Shown one piece after another: positions 50,298 to 62,669 of a stretch of DNA of 64,000 bases. The notes beneath the pieces were generated by a model that saw only the letters and a program-made list of their open reading frames with translations, was not told the origin of the DNA and ran no database searches. Source of the DNA: Zantedeschia hybrid cultivar (Eukaryota > Streptophyta > Magnoliopsida > Alismatales > Araceae); contig JARZZO010000014.1 of the NCBI GenBank assembly GCA_030544215.1, forward strand, positions 12,620,234-12,684,233, written 5' to 3'. The translations under genes were made by a program, and so were the position numbers. Numbering within the stretch: position 1 is the stretch's first letter; the number at the start of each line of letters is the position of its first letter.

Positions 50298-50772
50298 TGT
50301 TAGAAAATGTAGTGCATTAAATGCGTGGCACACACCTTTTGAAAAATTGCAAGCACCTTTTTCAAAATGCACAGGCACTGTTTTGGTGATTTACAACTTT
50401 CTCTCATTGGACGAATACGTCCGCTGAGAGAAATTGGGATGTGTCCCTTCATGTATGGATGCGTCTTTCCAACTTATGACTATTTGCTACGCATTGTTTT
50501 GAACATACATCCTAGCACTATAAGTAGACCACTGTGGGTGGTCATTTGGGATATCTTTTCACAACACATTCGAGTTCTCCTTTTCTCTTATTCTTGTTTT
50601 CTACATCTTCTTTTGCTGAGTACTTAAGAGCAAGATCGAGATTCGTAAAGCTCTCTTTGAGGACGTGCTGACGGGAGAGAAGGGATCGCCTACTTGAGGG
50701 TTGTCGTATCTCTAGGAGGCCGTTGCCGTGAGAACCGCACGTCGGTTGGCAATAAAACTCTTAGTTCTAACG
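50298..50772 (+). repeat. probable 5' LTR of the copia element
   Basis: Begins TGTTAGAAAATG and ends near TTAGTTCTAAC. Contains CACTATAAGTAG (TATA box, 50519) about 250 bp before its end. No second copy lies in the window to prove the limits, and a standard primer-binding site was not found right after it. Confidence 0.45.
50519..50524 (+). promoter_or_regulatory. TATA box of the probable copia LTR
   Basis: TATAAG in CACTATAAGTAGACC, within the proposed LTR. Confidence 0.4.
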
Positions 50773-51458
50773 ATTATGCGCTTCGACCCAACATGCTATG
50801 TTTCTAACTTTGTTTTTGTACTAATTATTGGTCGTGATTATTTTAAGCAGTACCAAGTTCAACAATCTAAGAGTTCTATTTATATTTTTATATTGCTGAA
50901 AATAAAACAAAATAATATTTTTGATTAAAAATAAATAAATAAATAAATACCATCAATCTACTTTGACGTGATTTAGATCCATATTATTTTTTGGTTTAAG
51001 GGCTTCTGAAAATAATTCTTGAAATTGAAAATATCTCCAATTTAATCTTACTAAAATAAAGCTACGAAAATTGTTGACCTTTTTCCTTGAATGTAAATAA
51101 TTTTTGAAATTTATTTTTATACTTTGAAAGTTAATCTTCATTTCTGTTTTCAGAAAATTAGATGTTGATAATTATTTCTGTTTACAATAAATCTGTCTAT
51201 ATTTACAGAGAAATATTTAATTTTACTTTCTTAAAATACAATTATCTTTGATTAATTTACATAAATTAATCTTGATTACTAAAAGTTAACATTAGAATCA
51301 TTCATACTTGTTGAACATATATTTCTGTCTTCATTAAAATTGTGCCTTTATTAGTTACTTTGTGATAATTCCAATTCATAGTGATTATTTGTTGATTTTA
51401 TAGTATTGACAAAGTACAAAATATTTCATTTACAGATTATATTGTCTCTATACTCTCA
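50773..51458 (+). other. copia leader region
   Basis: AT-rich non-coding sequence between the proposed LTR and the gag start. No clear primer-binding site. Confidence 0.4.
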
Positions 51459-54400
51459 ATGGCCACATTACTAACTAAAGAAACTCTTAGTGCCAAACTA
51501 GAAAAGTTTGATGGAGGAAATTTTAAGAGATGGCAAAACCAAATGAGATTCTCGTTTACCACTCTCGGACTTATTTCAGCCCTTAACGAGAGTAACACAG
51601 AGAGTCATGGATCAGGTTCCTCTCAAACCACCACTAGGCGAGTTCAAACTCGAGCGTCTCGTGTCCAATCTGAACCTGAGTCTTCCTCCTCCACAATAAC
51701 ATCTGAAGAAATTGAGTACCATTGCCTTCACCGGATACTAGGAGCCTTGTCCGATAATTTTTATGATTTATATTATAACTCCAAAAGTGCTAGTGAATTA
51801 TGGGACACATTAGAGACTAAATATGGAATTGATGATGTTGGAATCAAACGATTCAAAGCATCAGATTTTAACAAATTCAAATTTGTAGACAACAAACTTA
51901 TGAATGACCAAATACATGAATTTGAGAACCTAGTCCACGAATTGAGAGCCATAGGATCCCAACTAGATGAAACCTTCCAAATAGCTTGTTTATTGGATAA
52001 ACTACCCCCCTCTTGGTCCGATTTCACCAGGACACTTAGTCACACTCAAGGTACTCTCACCTTAACCCAATTGTTTGGTGCAATCAGAATAGAGGAACAA
52101 CATAGACTGAGAGAGACCACCACCCAAAACTACAAACCTAAGGCAAACATGGTCGAAAACAAACCATTTAAATTTCATAAGAAATCATTTCCCCCTAAGC
52201 ACAACAACTTTAAGAAGAATCACCGACCATTCCATAACAACAAACCTTAAAATCCAAATCCTCAAAAGAAGATGCCAAATGAGAGTAATGAGGAGTGTTG
52301 CTGCTTTGTATGCGAATGGACCAACCATCTTGCATTTCAATGCTATTTTCGGTAGAAATGTACCCGAAAGGCGAAAAGGAATGGTCCTCCTCGAACTGGC
52401 CTTCAAGTCAACATGGTGACCACAGGCGCTAGTACATCTGAGTCGGCATTTAGGCTAGTTTTCTTAAATCCTGAAGTGAACTTGACCAATTTAGTTATTG
52501 ATTGGTGGATTGATACCGGAGCTAACATCCATGTATGTGCTGATCGCTCCTGGTTTTCCACTTATCAGGACTCAGGTGCAGGAGTTGTGATAATGGGAAA
52601 TAATGTTGAAGCGCAAGTGCTAGGGATTGGAAGAGTAGATCTGAAGTTGACTTCAGGGAAAACTTTGACCCTTCACGGCGTTCATCATGTTCCTGACATT
52701 AGGCGGAATCTTATTAGTGGGTCTCTTCTAGTTCAACATGGCTATAAATTAGTTTTTAAATCAAATAAAGTTGTAATAACTAAAAGCCTACCCTTCATTG
52801 GAAAAGGATTTATGTGTGATGGCCTTTTCAAACTGAATGTAACTACACCTTTATTTAATGAAAGATCATTTATTTTAAATGTTGAAACATCTTCTACATG
52901 GCATTCAAGATTGAGCCATGTTAACTATAACCCAATCAAAAGATTAATGCGATTAAACTTAATCCATAAAATGAACATCCAACGTCATGAAAGATGTGAA
53001 ATATGTGTTGAAGGAAAATTGCCTAAACAACCCTTTAAATCAGTTGATAGAGACTGTGATATCTTAGAATTAATACATAGTGATGTATGTGACTCTGGAC
53101 GAATCTCTAGAGGAGGTAACAAGTATTTTGTAACATTTATTGATGACTTATCAAAATATTGTTACCTTTATCTAATTAAAACTAAAGATGAAGTACTAAG
53201 TAAGTTTTAGATTTATAAGGCTGAAACTGAAAATCAACAAGAAAAGAAAATCAAAATACTTAGATCAGATAGAGGAGGAGAATACACCTCTCTTGCTCTT
53301 ATCCAGTTCTGTCAAGAACATGGAATAATACATGAGGTAACTGTTCCTTACTCTCCCCAATCTAATGGTGTAGCTGAAAGAAAAAATCGAACACTAATGG
53401 ATATGGTTAACTTTATGCTAATTAGTTCAGGCGTACCCGAGACCGCCTGCTTTATCTTAAATAGAGTTCCCTTAAAACAAAATGATTCTACTCTATATGA
53501 AATTTGAAAACGTAGAAGACCTAACTTGAATTTTCTTAAAGTGTGGGGGTGCTTAGCAAAAGTTAAATTACCCAAAAATAAAAGAAAGAAAATTGGATCT
53601 AAAACTGTTGATGCCATATTTATAAGCTATACTTCAAACAATAATGCTGATAAATTCTCTAACAACACAAACCGATTTCTAGTAATTAAATTTGAAATAA
53701 GTGATATATCAAACAACACTATTATTGAGGCTAGAGATGCAGTCTACTTTGAAAATGTATTTCCATTTAAATCTAGAATCGAAAATAATGTAGGAAGTAA
53801 TAAACCTAGTTCTAGTTCTAATCCGATTGGTCCTAGAGAAGAAAAAGAAGTTCTTGTAAGAAGTAGCAAAAGGACTAGAATAGAAAAAGTTTTTGAAGAC
53901 TTTTATGCACTTTTGGTAGAAGACTCTCCAACTACCTTCTCTGATGCCATGAACTCTATAGATTCATCATTCTAGAAGGAATCTATATATAGTGAAATGA
54001 ACTCTATATTCCAAAATAACACTTGGGTCTTAACTGATTTACCTCCTGGTTGTAAAACTATTAGATGTAAATGGATATTTAAAAAAAAATTGAAATCAGA
54101 TGGATCAGTTGACAAATATAAGGCTAAACTAGTAGCTAAAGGGTTTACACAAAAAGCCAACATAGACTATTTTGATGTATATTCACCTGTGGCTAGGATC
54201 ACCACTATTAGAATCTTGATTGCATTAGCATCCATACATAAACTGACCATACACCAAATGGATGTAAAAATCGCTTTCTTAAATGGTGAACTAGATGAAG
54301 AGATTTATATGGATCAACCCGAGGGCTTCATTGTTCCGGGCCAAGAAAATAAAGTTTGTAAATTAATTAGATCATTTTATGGGTTAAAACAAGCACTCAA

Positions 54401-54840
54401 ACAATGGCATGAGAAATTTGATAAAATTATTCTTTCTTATGGTTTTAAAATCAATCAAACCGATACATGTGTATACCATAAAATGTTCGGTGAAAATGTT
54501 ATTATCTTGTGCTTGTATGTTGATGATATCCTAATCTTTGGATCAAATATAAAAGTTGTTAAAGAAGTGAAGAAATTTCTATTTCAAAACTTTGACATGA
54601 AAGATTTAGGTGAAGTTAATTTAATCCTTAACACCATAATCATAAGAAAACCAAATGGGATAATCTTATCACAATCTCACTATATAGAAAAAATTCTTAG
54701 AAAATTTTACTACATAGATTGTCAACCCATATCTACCCCCTATGACACAAGTGTTCACCTAAAGAAAAACTTAGGCAACCCAGTGCTGCAAAATGTATAT
54801 GCACAAATCACAGGATCACTTGGATTCCTTACAAACTACA
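51459..54840 (+). pseudogene. Ty1/copia polyprotein (gag-pro-int-RT), decayed and cut off
   Basis: One frame runs from ATG 51459 to the gypsy insertion, broken by stops at 52248, 52353, 53208, 53505 and 53973. Order: gag (KLEKFDGGNFKRWQNQMRF, UBN2-type), zinc knuckle CFVCEWTNHLAFQC (about 52300), protease WWIDTGANIHVC, GAG-pre-integrase TWHSRLSH, integrase (HSDVC, FIDDLSKY, DRGGEY, SPQSNGVAERKNRT), and reverse transcriptase (WIFKKKLKSDG, QMDVKIAFLNGELDEEIYM, YGLKQALKQWHEKF, LYVDDILIF). The pro-int-RT order is that of copia elements. A few integrase residues are missing near 53430. RNase H and the 3' LTR are absent because another element begins at 54841. Inactive. Confidence 0.9.
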
Positions 54841-55597
54841 TGTGAGTGCTTAGAATGACCGTGTGATTATCATGAAAAATCTAGGTTATTTAGTGTAAAA
54901 TAAACCTATTAAAAACAACAACTAAGTGCAGTGATCGCCAGAAACTTTTAACTGAAAAGTTCTAAAAGGAGTATGATCGCCTACCTGTTTGAACGCGGAA
55001 GATATGGAGTCCTTGATTCTCCTTCCTCAGCCAGCTGAAGAAAGAGAGCCCTTCTTTGCTTTTTGTTCTTGCTGTTGAATTTGAAATTTGAGGTTGAGGT
55101 TGAGGATCGTCCAGAAATCCCTTTTGCTGAGTGCTTGATTTGCTCCTTTTGATTCTCTTGTTTGAGTTGAGTTGAGCAGGAAGTATAGAAAGGGAGATAA
55201 AGAAAACAATTATGAGAACTTAAGCAAAAGTAGAATCTATTCTAATCATGGTATTGAACATGCAACTAAACATCAAACTTACTTTTGGGATGGCTTTTGA
55301 AACCCCTTTATCAAATAGGTTTTTGAAAAGAATGCAGTGTTGTGTGTGTGTTGCATAGAGTGATTATGAAGAATGAGATTAATGAAATGAAAATAAAGAT
55401 GCAGAAATGAAACACTTATGCCCAATTGGATGAAGCTTTGAATTGGATGAAGAATGGACGCCGACTTCTGGAAACAGCAGCGCTTCGGCGTTCCGATGTC
55501 GTTGCTTCGATCTTCAACTCGCTAAAGATTATGCTTCTCTCAAGATCACGCTTCACTTCAAATTACGCTTAACTTTTTTACTCTTCCACATGTAAGG

Positions 55598-55605
55598 TAT
55601 TTATA
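55598..55605 (-). promoter_or_regulatory. TATA box of gypsy LTR
   Basis: Complement reads CCTATAAATACC about 585 bp after the LTR start, a sensible U3/R position. Confidence 0.5.
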
Positions 55606-55705
55606 GGCTTTTTCTGCGTTCGTGGATTAACATTGAAAACTTCGGATTTATCTATCTTAACCAACAGATAAATACTGATTAATTCATCTTTATCTGTAAT
55701 TATTT

Positions 55706-56000
55706 AAAACGCGCCCACATTGGATGACGCCTTTCAGATTAATTAAGATAAGGATAAATATCCGGAAAAACTTATCTTTATCTTTATCAGGTAAAACGCA
55801 TCCACATGTGTAGACGTCTTTTACACTAATTAAGATAAGGATAAACATCCGGAAGAGAAGTTAAAATAGCTTAGGAAACCTAAAACGCGTCAACACTTAC
55901 AGACGCCTTTTAGCTAATTAATCAATTGATTAAAATTCAAATTTAAACGTTAAAATAAGAATAAACTCTAAATGGCGTCTACATAGGTCGACGTCTTTTA
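55706..56000 (-). repeat. four 88-bp repeats with an ACGCGTC...GACGCCTTTT dyad in the LTR U3
   Basis: Units start at 55706, 55793, 55882 and about 55970. Each has AAAACGCRYC, a gap of about 12 bp and GACGYCTTTTA, an imperfect inverted repeat, and the first two continue into AATTAAGATAAGGATAAA and TCCGGA. On the transcribed strand they lie upstream of the TATA box. Confidence 0.8.
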
Positions 56001-56189
56001 GACTTCTTCATATTTTAACTGAAATTTGAGCTAAAATCAATTTAATTGATTAACTTAAACATGTCTGTTAAACCCGACACTCAAAAATATCAATAAAAAT
56101 TAATTAATGATTAAATATTAGACCATTCTGAGGCATTATTATATGATATGAAATTTACTCAAAATGACGTCAAAATTAGCGTGTCTACA

Positions 56190-58565
56190 GCTGCCTCACC
56201 TTGGCATCGTCTTTGCAAGGGAGTGAAATGAAATAGAATGTACTGAAAATGTGATGCCACGGTATGATGAGACACGCTCTTAACATCACATGATTGGAAT
56301 TTTTCTCGAAATCATTAATGAAGATAGCTCAAGGAGATCAATGGAATCAATCATGTCTGGATGAGGTAGACAAGGAAATAAAATAAGGTCGATCAACCTC
56401 CTCGGAGTGGGAAGTACCCCAGGTCGTAGACACTGTAGGTTTCATCATGGGGAACGTTTGCCAGCCAATGTGGACGTGCTGCAGCCATGATGGATCTTAA
56501 AAGAAAACAAGAAATCTTGGATAAAGAGTCCAAGAAAGGATATAATCTAAGGATATCATCAAGCGAATCTCAAAGATAATCAAGATACTCAACTCAGAAT
56601 GGAATATTTCATATCATGTTTAAAATTGTTTGATTAATAGTTTGAAACTTAATCAATAATTAATCCTTATCACAATGATTTCAAAGTCCTACATGATGCA
56701 TGCTGGACTAAAAGAAAAATATAAAGTCAAATAAAATATAAATTAATCAAGGATAATATTGTTAAATTGTCATTAATGAGTCAAGACACCAATTCTTGTA
56801 ATCCAGTGCTAAGCCGAAACTCGTTTATCCACGCACCGTTTCACAAAAGTGGAACCATCATCCTCATTAATTAACAATCCAGCGGCCTATCCGTGCGATT
56901 AAGAATTCTCTGGAATTATCACTGTTTTTTTTGAAGGGGAACTCAAATTCCAGTTTCATCAAAACCACAAGGTCCTTGATATACTATAATAAATACTTAA
57001 TATATAGTAATGCAAATGATGCACATGAAATAATACAAGGATAGAAATAACCTTCTTTTTAGCCACGGTTGGGACTTCTTGGCTCTCTCAGTGAGATCTT
57101 CTCGATATTTCCAGCTTTACTTGAATTTCTTGCAATCAAAATCATTAGTAATTCCAAACAAATATTCAACTTAAACACCAAAAACATAGAATTTCGGATA
57201 AATCATAGAAAGGATGAAACGCGTCGTGTCGAGCAGACACCATTCAGTGTTGAAACGCGTCAGTGCTCTTAGACGCCTTTTACTCACAGAAACAGGTTTC
57301 TGGTTGTTCTCTATTCAAATTCCAACTCTCTTCATGCCTTGTGTCCTGTATATGACTTGAACAAACAGGTTAAGTATTTGTTTAGGCTTAGCCCCTTGCC
57401 TGACCAAATAAATGGTCGATCAATCTTTTCCTTGAACAAATAGTCAAGGGGCATGGCCTTTATTAACAAAGGTAATGAGAATAATCAAACTTAAGCAAAA
57501 ATGCAACATACAAGCAAACAGATGCTCACTGAAAAAAAAAGGAATGAAACACACTAAATGCCACAAGCAAATGCTAATTGAAATATTTTTTTGATATTTT
57601 GAAATATTCATTTTTGTTTGGGTTTTGAAATATATGTTTTTTTTTGAATTTTGACATGTATATAATTTTTTTGAATTTTTGACATATGTATTTTTTTTGG
57701 TTTTTGACATATGTATTTTTTTTTGAATTTTGGACATATGTATTTTTTTGAATTTTTGACATACGTATTTTTTTTGGGGATTTTTGACATATGTATTTTT
57801 TTTGGGATTTTTGACTAAAAGATCAGCATGGTACTCACATCAAAAGATCATATTCATTTATTAACTTAATTTTCAAATTGTTCTTTGACAATTTAACTTA
57901 AACCCATCGTGTTTGAACTTGTGTTTCCATTCGTGATCCCATTTGATGATTTGACCCTTAGTCAATCTAAGCCATTCCTTAAGTTTGGAGTACGCCCCTT
58001 TAGAAAGAAAGGAAGAATAAGTTTAGAAAGCCCATGAGAAGGTTCCGGAGACTTAAAAAGATGTCTTTTTCCTACCCTGATATCCGTTGGGGTTCGGTCA
58101 TTTCTTTCCGGGGTATTTATCGACCTTGCGTTCCTTTTCGCTTCATTTCATGGCCTTGATGTAACGTTTGTAATATAATGGCCTTTTTGATTTGACATTT
58201 GCCTTTTGTTTTTGCTTTTCTATGTTTTTTTTTTTTTTTCGGAACGGATCTCCCCCTTTTTTTTTATGACGGCCTCCTACTAAGATGGCGGGTATTCTTG
58301 GTAGTCTATTCTAAGCCTCGTTCCAACATCATGGGCCGAGTGTAAAACATAATTTTGTTTTTAAAATGAATGATTTGTACTTTACACTTTTAGTCAAGCT
58401 TTTGATATTCTTCAGGACTTGACATCTCTTGTTACTCACGAATCAAACGTGTCAGTGTGTGTGGTAATGTATTTGAAGTTAAGTTATCTAGACTAATAAA
58501 GAAATTTGAGTTTATAAACTTTCTGATTCCACTGGTCTTTGTACCATACTGATCGACTCTTTAAC
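56190..58565 (-). other. gypsy 3' non-coding region between pol and LTR
   Basis: No ORF. The dyad motif of the LTR recurs at 57213-57285 (GAAACGCGTC... and AAACGCGTCAGTGCTCTTAGACGCC region). A short tandem repeat lies at 57653-57815. Long T-runs occur at 58227-58240. Confidence 0.55.
57653..57815. repeat. 25-28 bp tandem repeat in the gypsy 3' region
   Basis: Six units, each GACATATGTATTTTTTTTG followed by a few bases, starting at 57653, 57681, 57706, 57733, 57758 and 57786, with a last partial at 57813. Confidence 0.9.
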
Positions 58566-61500
58566 CTAAGGGTAGTATTTCTTAAGATGTAAACCATTCC
58601 ATAGATGATTTAGCTCTTCTCCTTCTGCATTAACAAGACGATAAGCATTACCAGGAAAAGCGTGCGATACAACATAAGGTCCTTCCCAGTTTGGTTGGAG
58701 CTTAGAACGCGGACCACCAGGTTTTACAAAAATTCTTTTAACGACCATTTCACCGACTTTGAACTTACGTTCAATGACTTTCTTTTGATAAAAACGTGCT
58801 AGTCTATTTTGATAAACTTTTGCATGATTAGCAGCTGACCATCTTTTCTCGTCTAAAAGTTACAATTGAGCAAGAAGTGCTGAACGATGTTCATCAATGG
58901 AAAATTCCTTATTTAATTGTACTCTTAGCGACGGTATAAGGATCTCATATGGAACTACCGCCTCCATTCCAAATGTTAAGGAATAAGGAATTTGCCCAGT
59001 GGGCGTGCGGATTGAAGTTCGGTAGGCCCATAGAGCCTCAACCAATTTTTCTGGCCAATCTGCGAATTTGTTAGATTTACACGTCTTTTTGATGATTTTT
59101 ATCAAAGTCTTATTTGTTGCCTCTACTTGGCCATTGCCTTGCGGATAATAAGGAGATGAATGATGCAATGCAATTCTATACATGTTGCAGAGGTCCTTCA
59201 ATTCTTGTGACACGAACTGCGGTCCGTTGTCGGTAACGATGGTACTTGGAATTCCGAATCTTGTGATGATGTTCTTCAGGATGAACTTGCAGACGGTTGG
59301 TGCTTTGACTTCCGTGTACGCTTCAGCTTCTGCCCACTTGGTGAAGTATTCCGTTGCCGTGAGAATGAAAGATTTTTGCTTGATGCCGGAATCTGGGTTA
59401 CCAAGGGGTCCAATAATGTCGAAAGCCCACATGGAGAAAGGCCATGGGGAAGAAACATGATGGAGTGAAGATGCAGGAGAATGAATTTTGTCGGCGTGAA
59501 GTTGGCACTTGGCACACCTACGGACATATCCTACGCAATCTTCTTCCATGGTTGGCCAATAAAATCCTTGTCTAAGGATTTTCTTTGCTAGCATTTGTCC
59601 ATTGACATGGCCACCACAAACTCCACTATGAGCTCCTTCCATAACCTTCCAAAGCTCATCTTCGTCTAGACATCTCAGAAGAACTCCATCAAAACCTCTC
59701 TTGTACAATGCTCCCCCAACTAAGGTGTATCGCTGAGCAACTCTCCTGATAGCCCTTTTCTCCTCAGTTGTAGCTTCCTCAGGATACGATTGATCTTCAC
59801 AATATTTTGCAATTTCATAATACCATGGCTTCTGTTCCTCATCCATCTCTTCTAACAGCTCCATCAACATGATTTCTCTTTTCTCCACAATACTTCCATC
59901 TTTGAATTTCTTCAGCAACTTCTCCTTAGTTCTAAGAAATGAAGGGTCTTTCACGGCAGGTGAAAGACGCCTATGAACTATGATTGATTCGGATTGCTTG
60001 CTGATCGGAAAATCAAGGGAAGATGCAAGTGAAGCTAGAGCGTCAGCTAAGATGTTTTGATTTCTAGGGACATGGACAAAGATCAATTTTGTGAAAAGCT
60101 TTGAGTATGCAGAAGTAAGTTCTTGATAAGGCTTGAGCTTAGGATCAAGAGTTCGATACTTGGTCAGCACTTGGCGAAGAATTAGTTGGCTATCACCCAC
60201 AATTCTGAGTTTAGTGGCACCATGAAAATGAGCAGCCTCGAGGCCAGCAAGAAGTGCTTCGTATTCAGCTATGTTGTTGGTGACTGGAAAATCAAGCTGA
60301 AAGGCTTGTGGATTGGTGACACCTTCAGGTGATAACAGAACGATTCCAATACCCTTTCCATGAGAATTCAGAGCTCCGTCAAAATGCAGAGTCCACATAT
60401 CATCTCTGATTTGATTTACGGACATCAGTTCCTCATCCGGAAACTCTGATCGCACTGGATCAAATCGAGGAAGGGGATGATGAGCAAAATGTTCTGCTAT
60501 GGCATAGCCCTTGATTGCTTTCTGCTGAATGTAAATGATATCGAATTGAGATAGAAAGCTTTGCCATCGCGCTAACCTATCAGTAAGAACAGATTTCTCC
60601 AGAAGGAACTTGATCGGGTTCATCCTAGCGATGAGGTGGACTTCATGGGCCAGAAAATAATGCTTTAATTTCTGCACAACCCAAACCAATGCTGCACATG
60701 TTTTCTCCATCGCCGTATATCTCTGTTCAGCGGGGTTGAGAAGTTTAGAGAGATAGTAGGCTGCCCTCTCCTTTCCTTCTTCATCTTCTTGTGCTAGGAC
60801 AGCCCCCACTGCATCATCCAGGACTGAAATATAAAGTATCAATGGTTTGCCTGGAGATGGTGGTCTCAAAACAGGGGGACTTGCCAAATAGTTCTTTAAT
60901 CCATCGAATGCCTCCTGACACTTATCGTCCCAATCGAATTTGACTCCTGGCTTGGTAAGCTCGTAGAACGGCTTACACCTTTGTGAGTGCTGGGAGACAA
61001 AACGGCGAATAAATTGCAACCTCCCAATTAATCCTCTCAATTCTTTCAAGTTTTTGGGAGGTGGCATTTCTCTGATAGCCTTCGCCTTATTGGGATCGAT
61101 CTCAATTCCCCGTTTGCTGACAATGAATCCAACCAGTTTTCCTGAAGATACCCCGAATACACATTTCTTGGGGTTCATCTTTAACTGATACTCTCTCGAT
61201 CTCTCTAATACCCTTGCCAAAACTTTGGCGTGCTCAGCCTTTGTCTTAGACTTAACCAATAAATCATCCACATACACTTCCAGATCTATATGCATCATGT
61301 CATGAAATATTACCATCATAGCCCTCTGATAAGTGGCTCCAGCATTCTTTAATCCAAATGGCATGACAACATAACAGTATGTTCCCCAAGGTGTAGTGAA
61401 TGAGGTCTTTTCTTGATCCTCTTCTGCCAGCTTAATCTGGTTGTATCCTGAAAATCCATCCATAAACGTTTCATAGCCAGCAGTGTTATCGATGAGTACA

Positions 61501-62099
61501 TCAATATGAGGCAATGGAAAATCATCTTTAGGACATGCCCGATTCAAATCACGGAAGTCAATGCAAATTCTGACCTTCCCGTCCTTTTTCATAACCGGGA
61601 CTATATTGGCCACCCATTGTGGATAAAGGACAACTCTAATAAATTTGGCTTTGTGCAATTTATCGACCTCTTCCTTCATCTTTAGAGCCATTTGTGGGTG
61701 GAATCGCCTTAATTTCTGCTTGATCGGACTAGCTCCATCTTTTAATGTTAACCTGTGTTCAACTAAAGATGAGTCTAACCCCGGCATATCTTCATAACTC
61801 CAGGCGAAAGTGTCCTTATAGTCCTTAAGTACTTGTACCATTGCCTTCTCATCCTCTGTAGAAAGATTTTTGCTGACGAGGACAACCTTAGGTTCGTCTT
61901 CAGTCCCTAAGTTTATTTCTTTGGTGGGCTCTTCTACGGCAGCTGAGGGTTCATCAAATCTCTTCACTCCACTGGCATACGCCTCAGCCGCGTCCTCATC
62001 ATCTTCTTCATCTTCAATAATGGGGTCTTTTCCATGCACTAACTCATATACCCCATACCCATCATTAACTGACTCATCGTCCGTACAATCTTCTGGCAT
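58566..62099 (-). CDS. Ty3/gypsy (Tat lineage) pol: RT, RNase H, second RNase H, integrase; one in-frame stop
   Basis: A 1,079-codon frame ends at TAA 58860-58862 and then continues in the same frame to 58566, where the integrase C terminus ends (WEGPYVVSHAFPGNAYRL, HLWNGLHLKKYYP). Residues: RT about 140-330 with RICIDFRDLNRACPKDDFPLP and YVDD at 276-279; RNase H about 415-540; a second, archaeal-type RNase H about 565-695 (FDGALNSHGKG, Asp574, Glu612, Asp636, Asp686), the mark of Tat/Ogre elements; integrase zinc finger (HSGVCGGH, CAKC at 862-865) and DDE triad Asp894, Asp957, Glu993 with the standard 35-residue gap. No chromodomain. The early stop would remove about 98 C-terminal residues. 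The N-terminal start is approximate because gag-pro and pol are probably one polyprotein. Confidence 0.92.
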
Positions 62100-62669
62100 C
62101 TGAATTGGATCTTCTAACAGCTGAGGGATTAAAGAGCAAGAAGAACACTTATCAGTTAAGTCCCGGAGGTATCTATCTGGAATTTGCCTACCCTTAGGCT
62201 GCCTAGACTTCCTAACCTGACTAACCTGCCTAAAACTGGACTGTCTAACTTCACTAAACTGTCTATCATAACCTAATGAAGATGAGGCAGGATGAAAATC
62301 CTGGGATACAAGTGGAAATACAGGGGAATCCTCCCGTGGGGAGGGACAGAGTAGATCTAAGAGAGAATCTTGACCGACGGACCCTTCCAGAGCAGATCTG
62401 TTGTATAACCAGCTTCATAGGGGTCATCTGGCTCCCCTTCATCAGTTTCTTCTGACAGCAGTATCCGCTTATCAAAGATGGCACCATGACCTTCAATCAG
62501 CTCGTCGATCTGTGGCGGCCACTTGGGTTCTGTAGGATCTAGGAATAATCTGTTCAGTGCTATATAGAGGTCCCTTAGATCGAACCATCTGTACCATTCA
62601 CATTCGGGGTCATGGAATTTCCTCCTTTTCATAGGCCGCAGAGCCTCCAAGGATTGGTACGTAAGTAGT
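62100..62669 (-). pseudogene. gypsy linker between protease and RT, frameshifted
   Basis: Coding-like text (PMKRRKFHDPECEWYRWFDL, PPQIDELIEGHGAIFDKR) lies in a different frame from the flanking gag-pro and pol frames, so there is one frameshift near 62700 and another between about 62360 and 62100. Confidence 0.6.

Larger units (their letters stand above)
54841..56189 (-). repeat. 3' LTR of the Tat-lineage gypsy element
   Basis: On the minus strand it runs TGTAGACACG...CACTCACA, keeping the TG...CA rule, and is preceded by a purine-rich tract (AAGGTGAGGCAGC) that can serve as polypurine tract. It contains a TATA box and U3 repeats. Its left end coincides exactly with the point where the copia ORF breaks. 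The partner LTR lies beyond 64000, so the limits rest on one copy. Confidence 0.65.

Noticed and set aside
57444..57790. Lys/Asn-rich repetitive open frames
   Set aside because: They are translations of the 25-28 bp tandem repeat in the gypsy 3' region.
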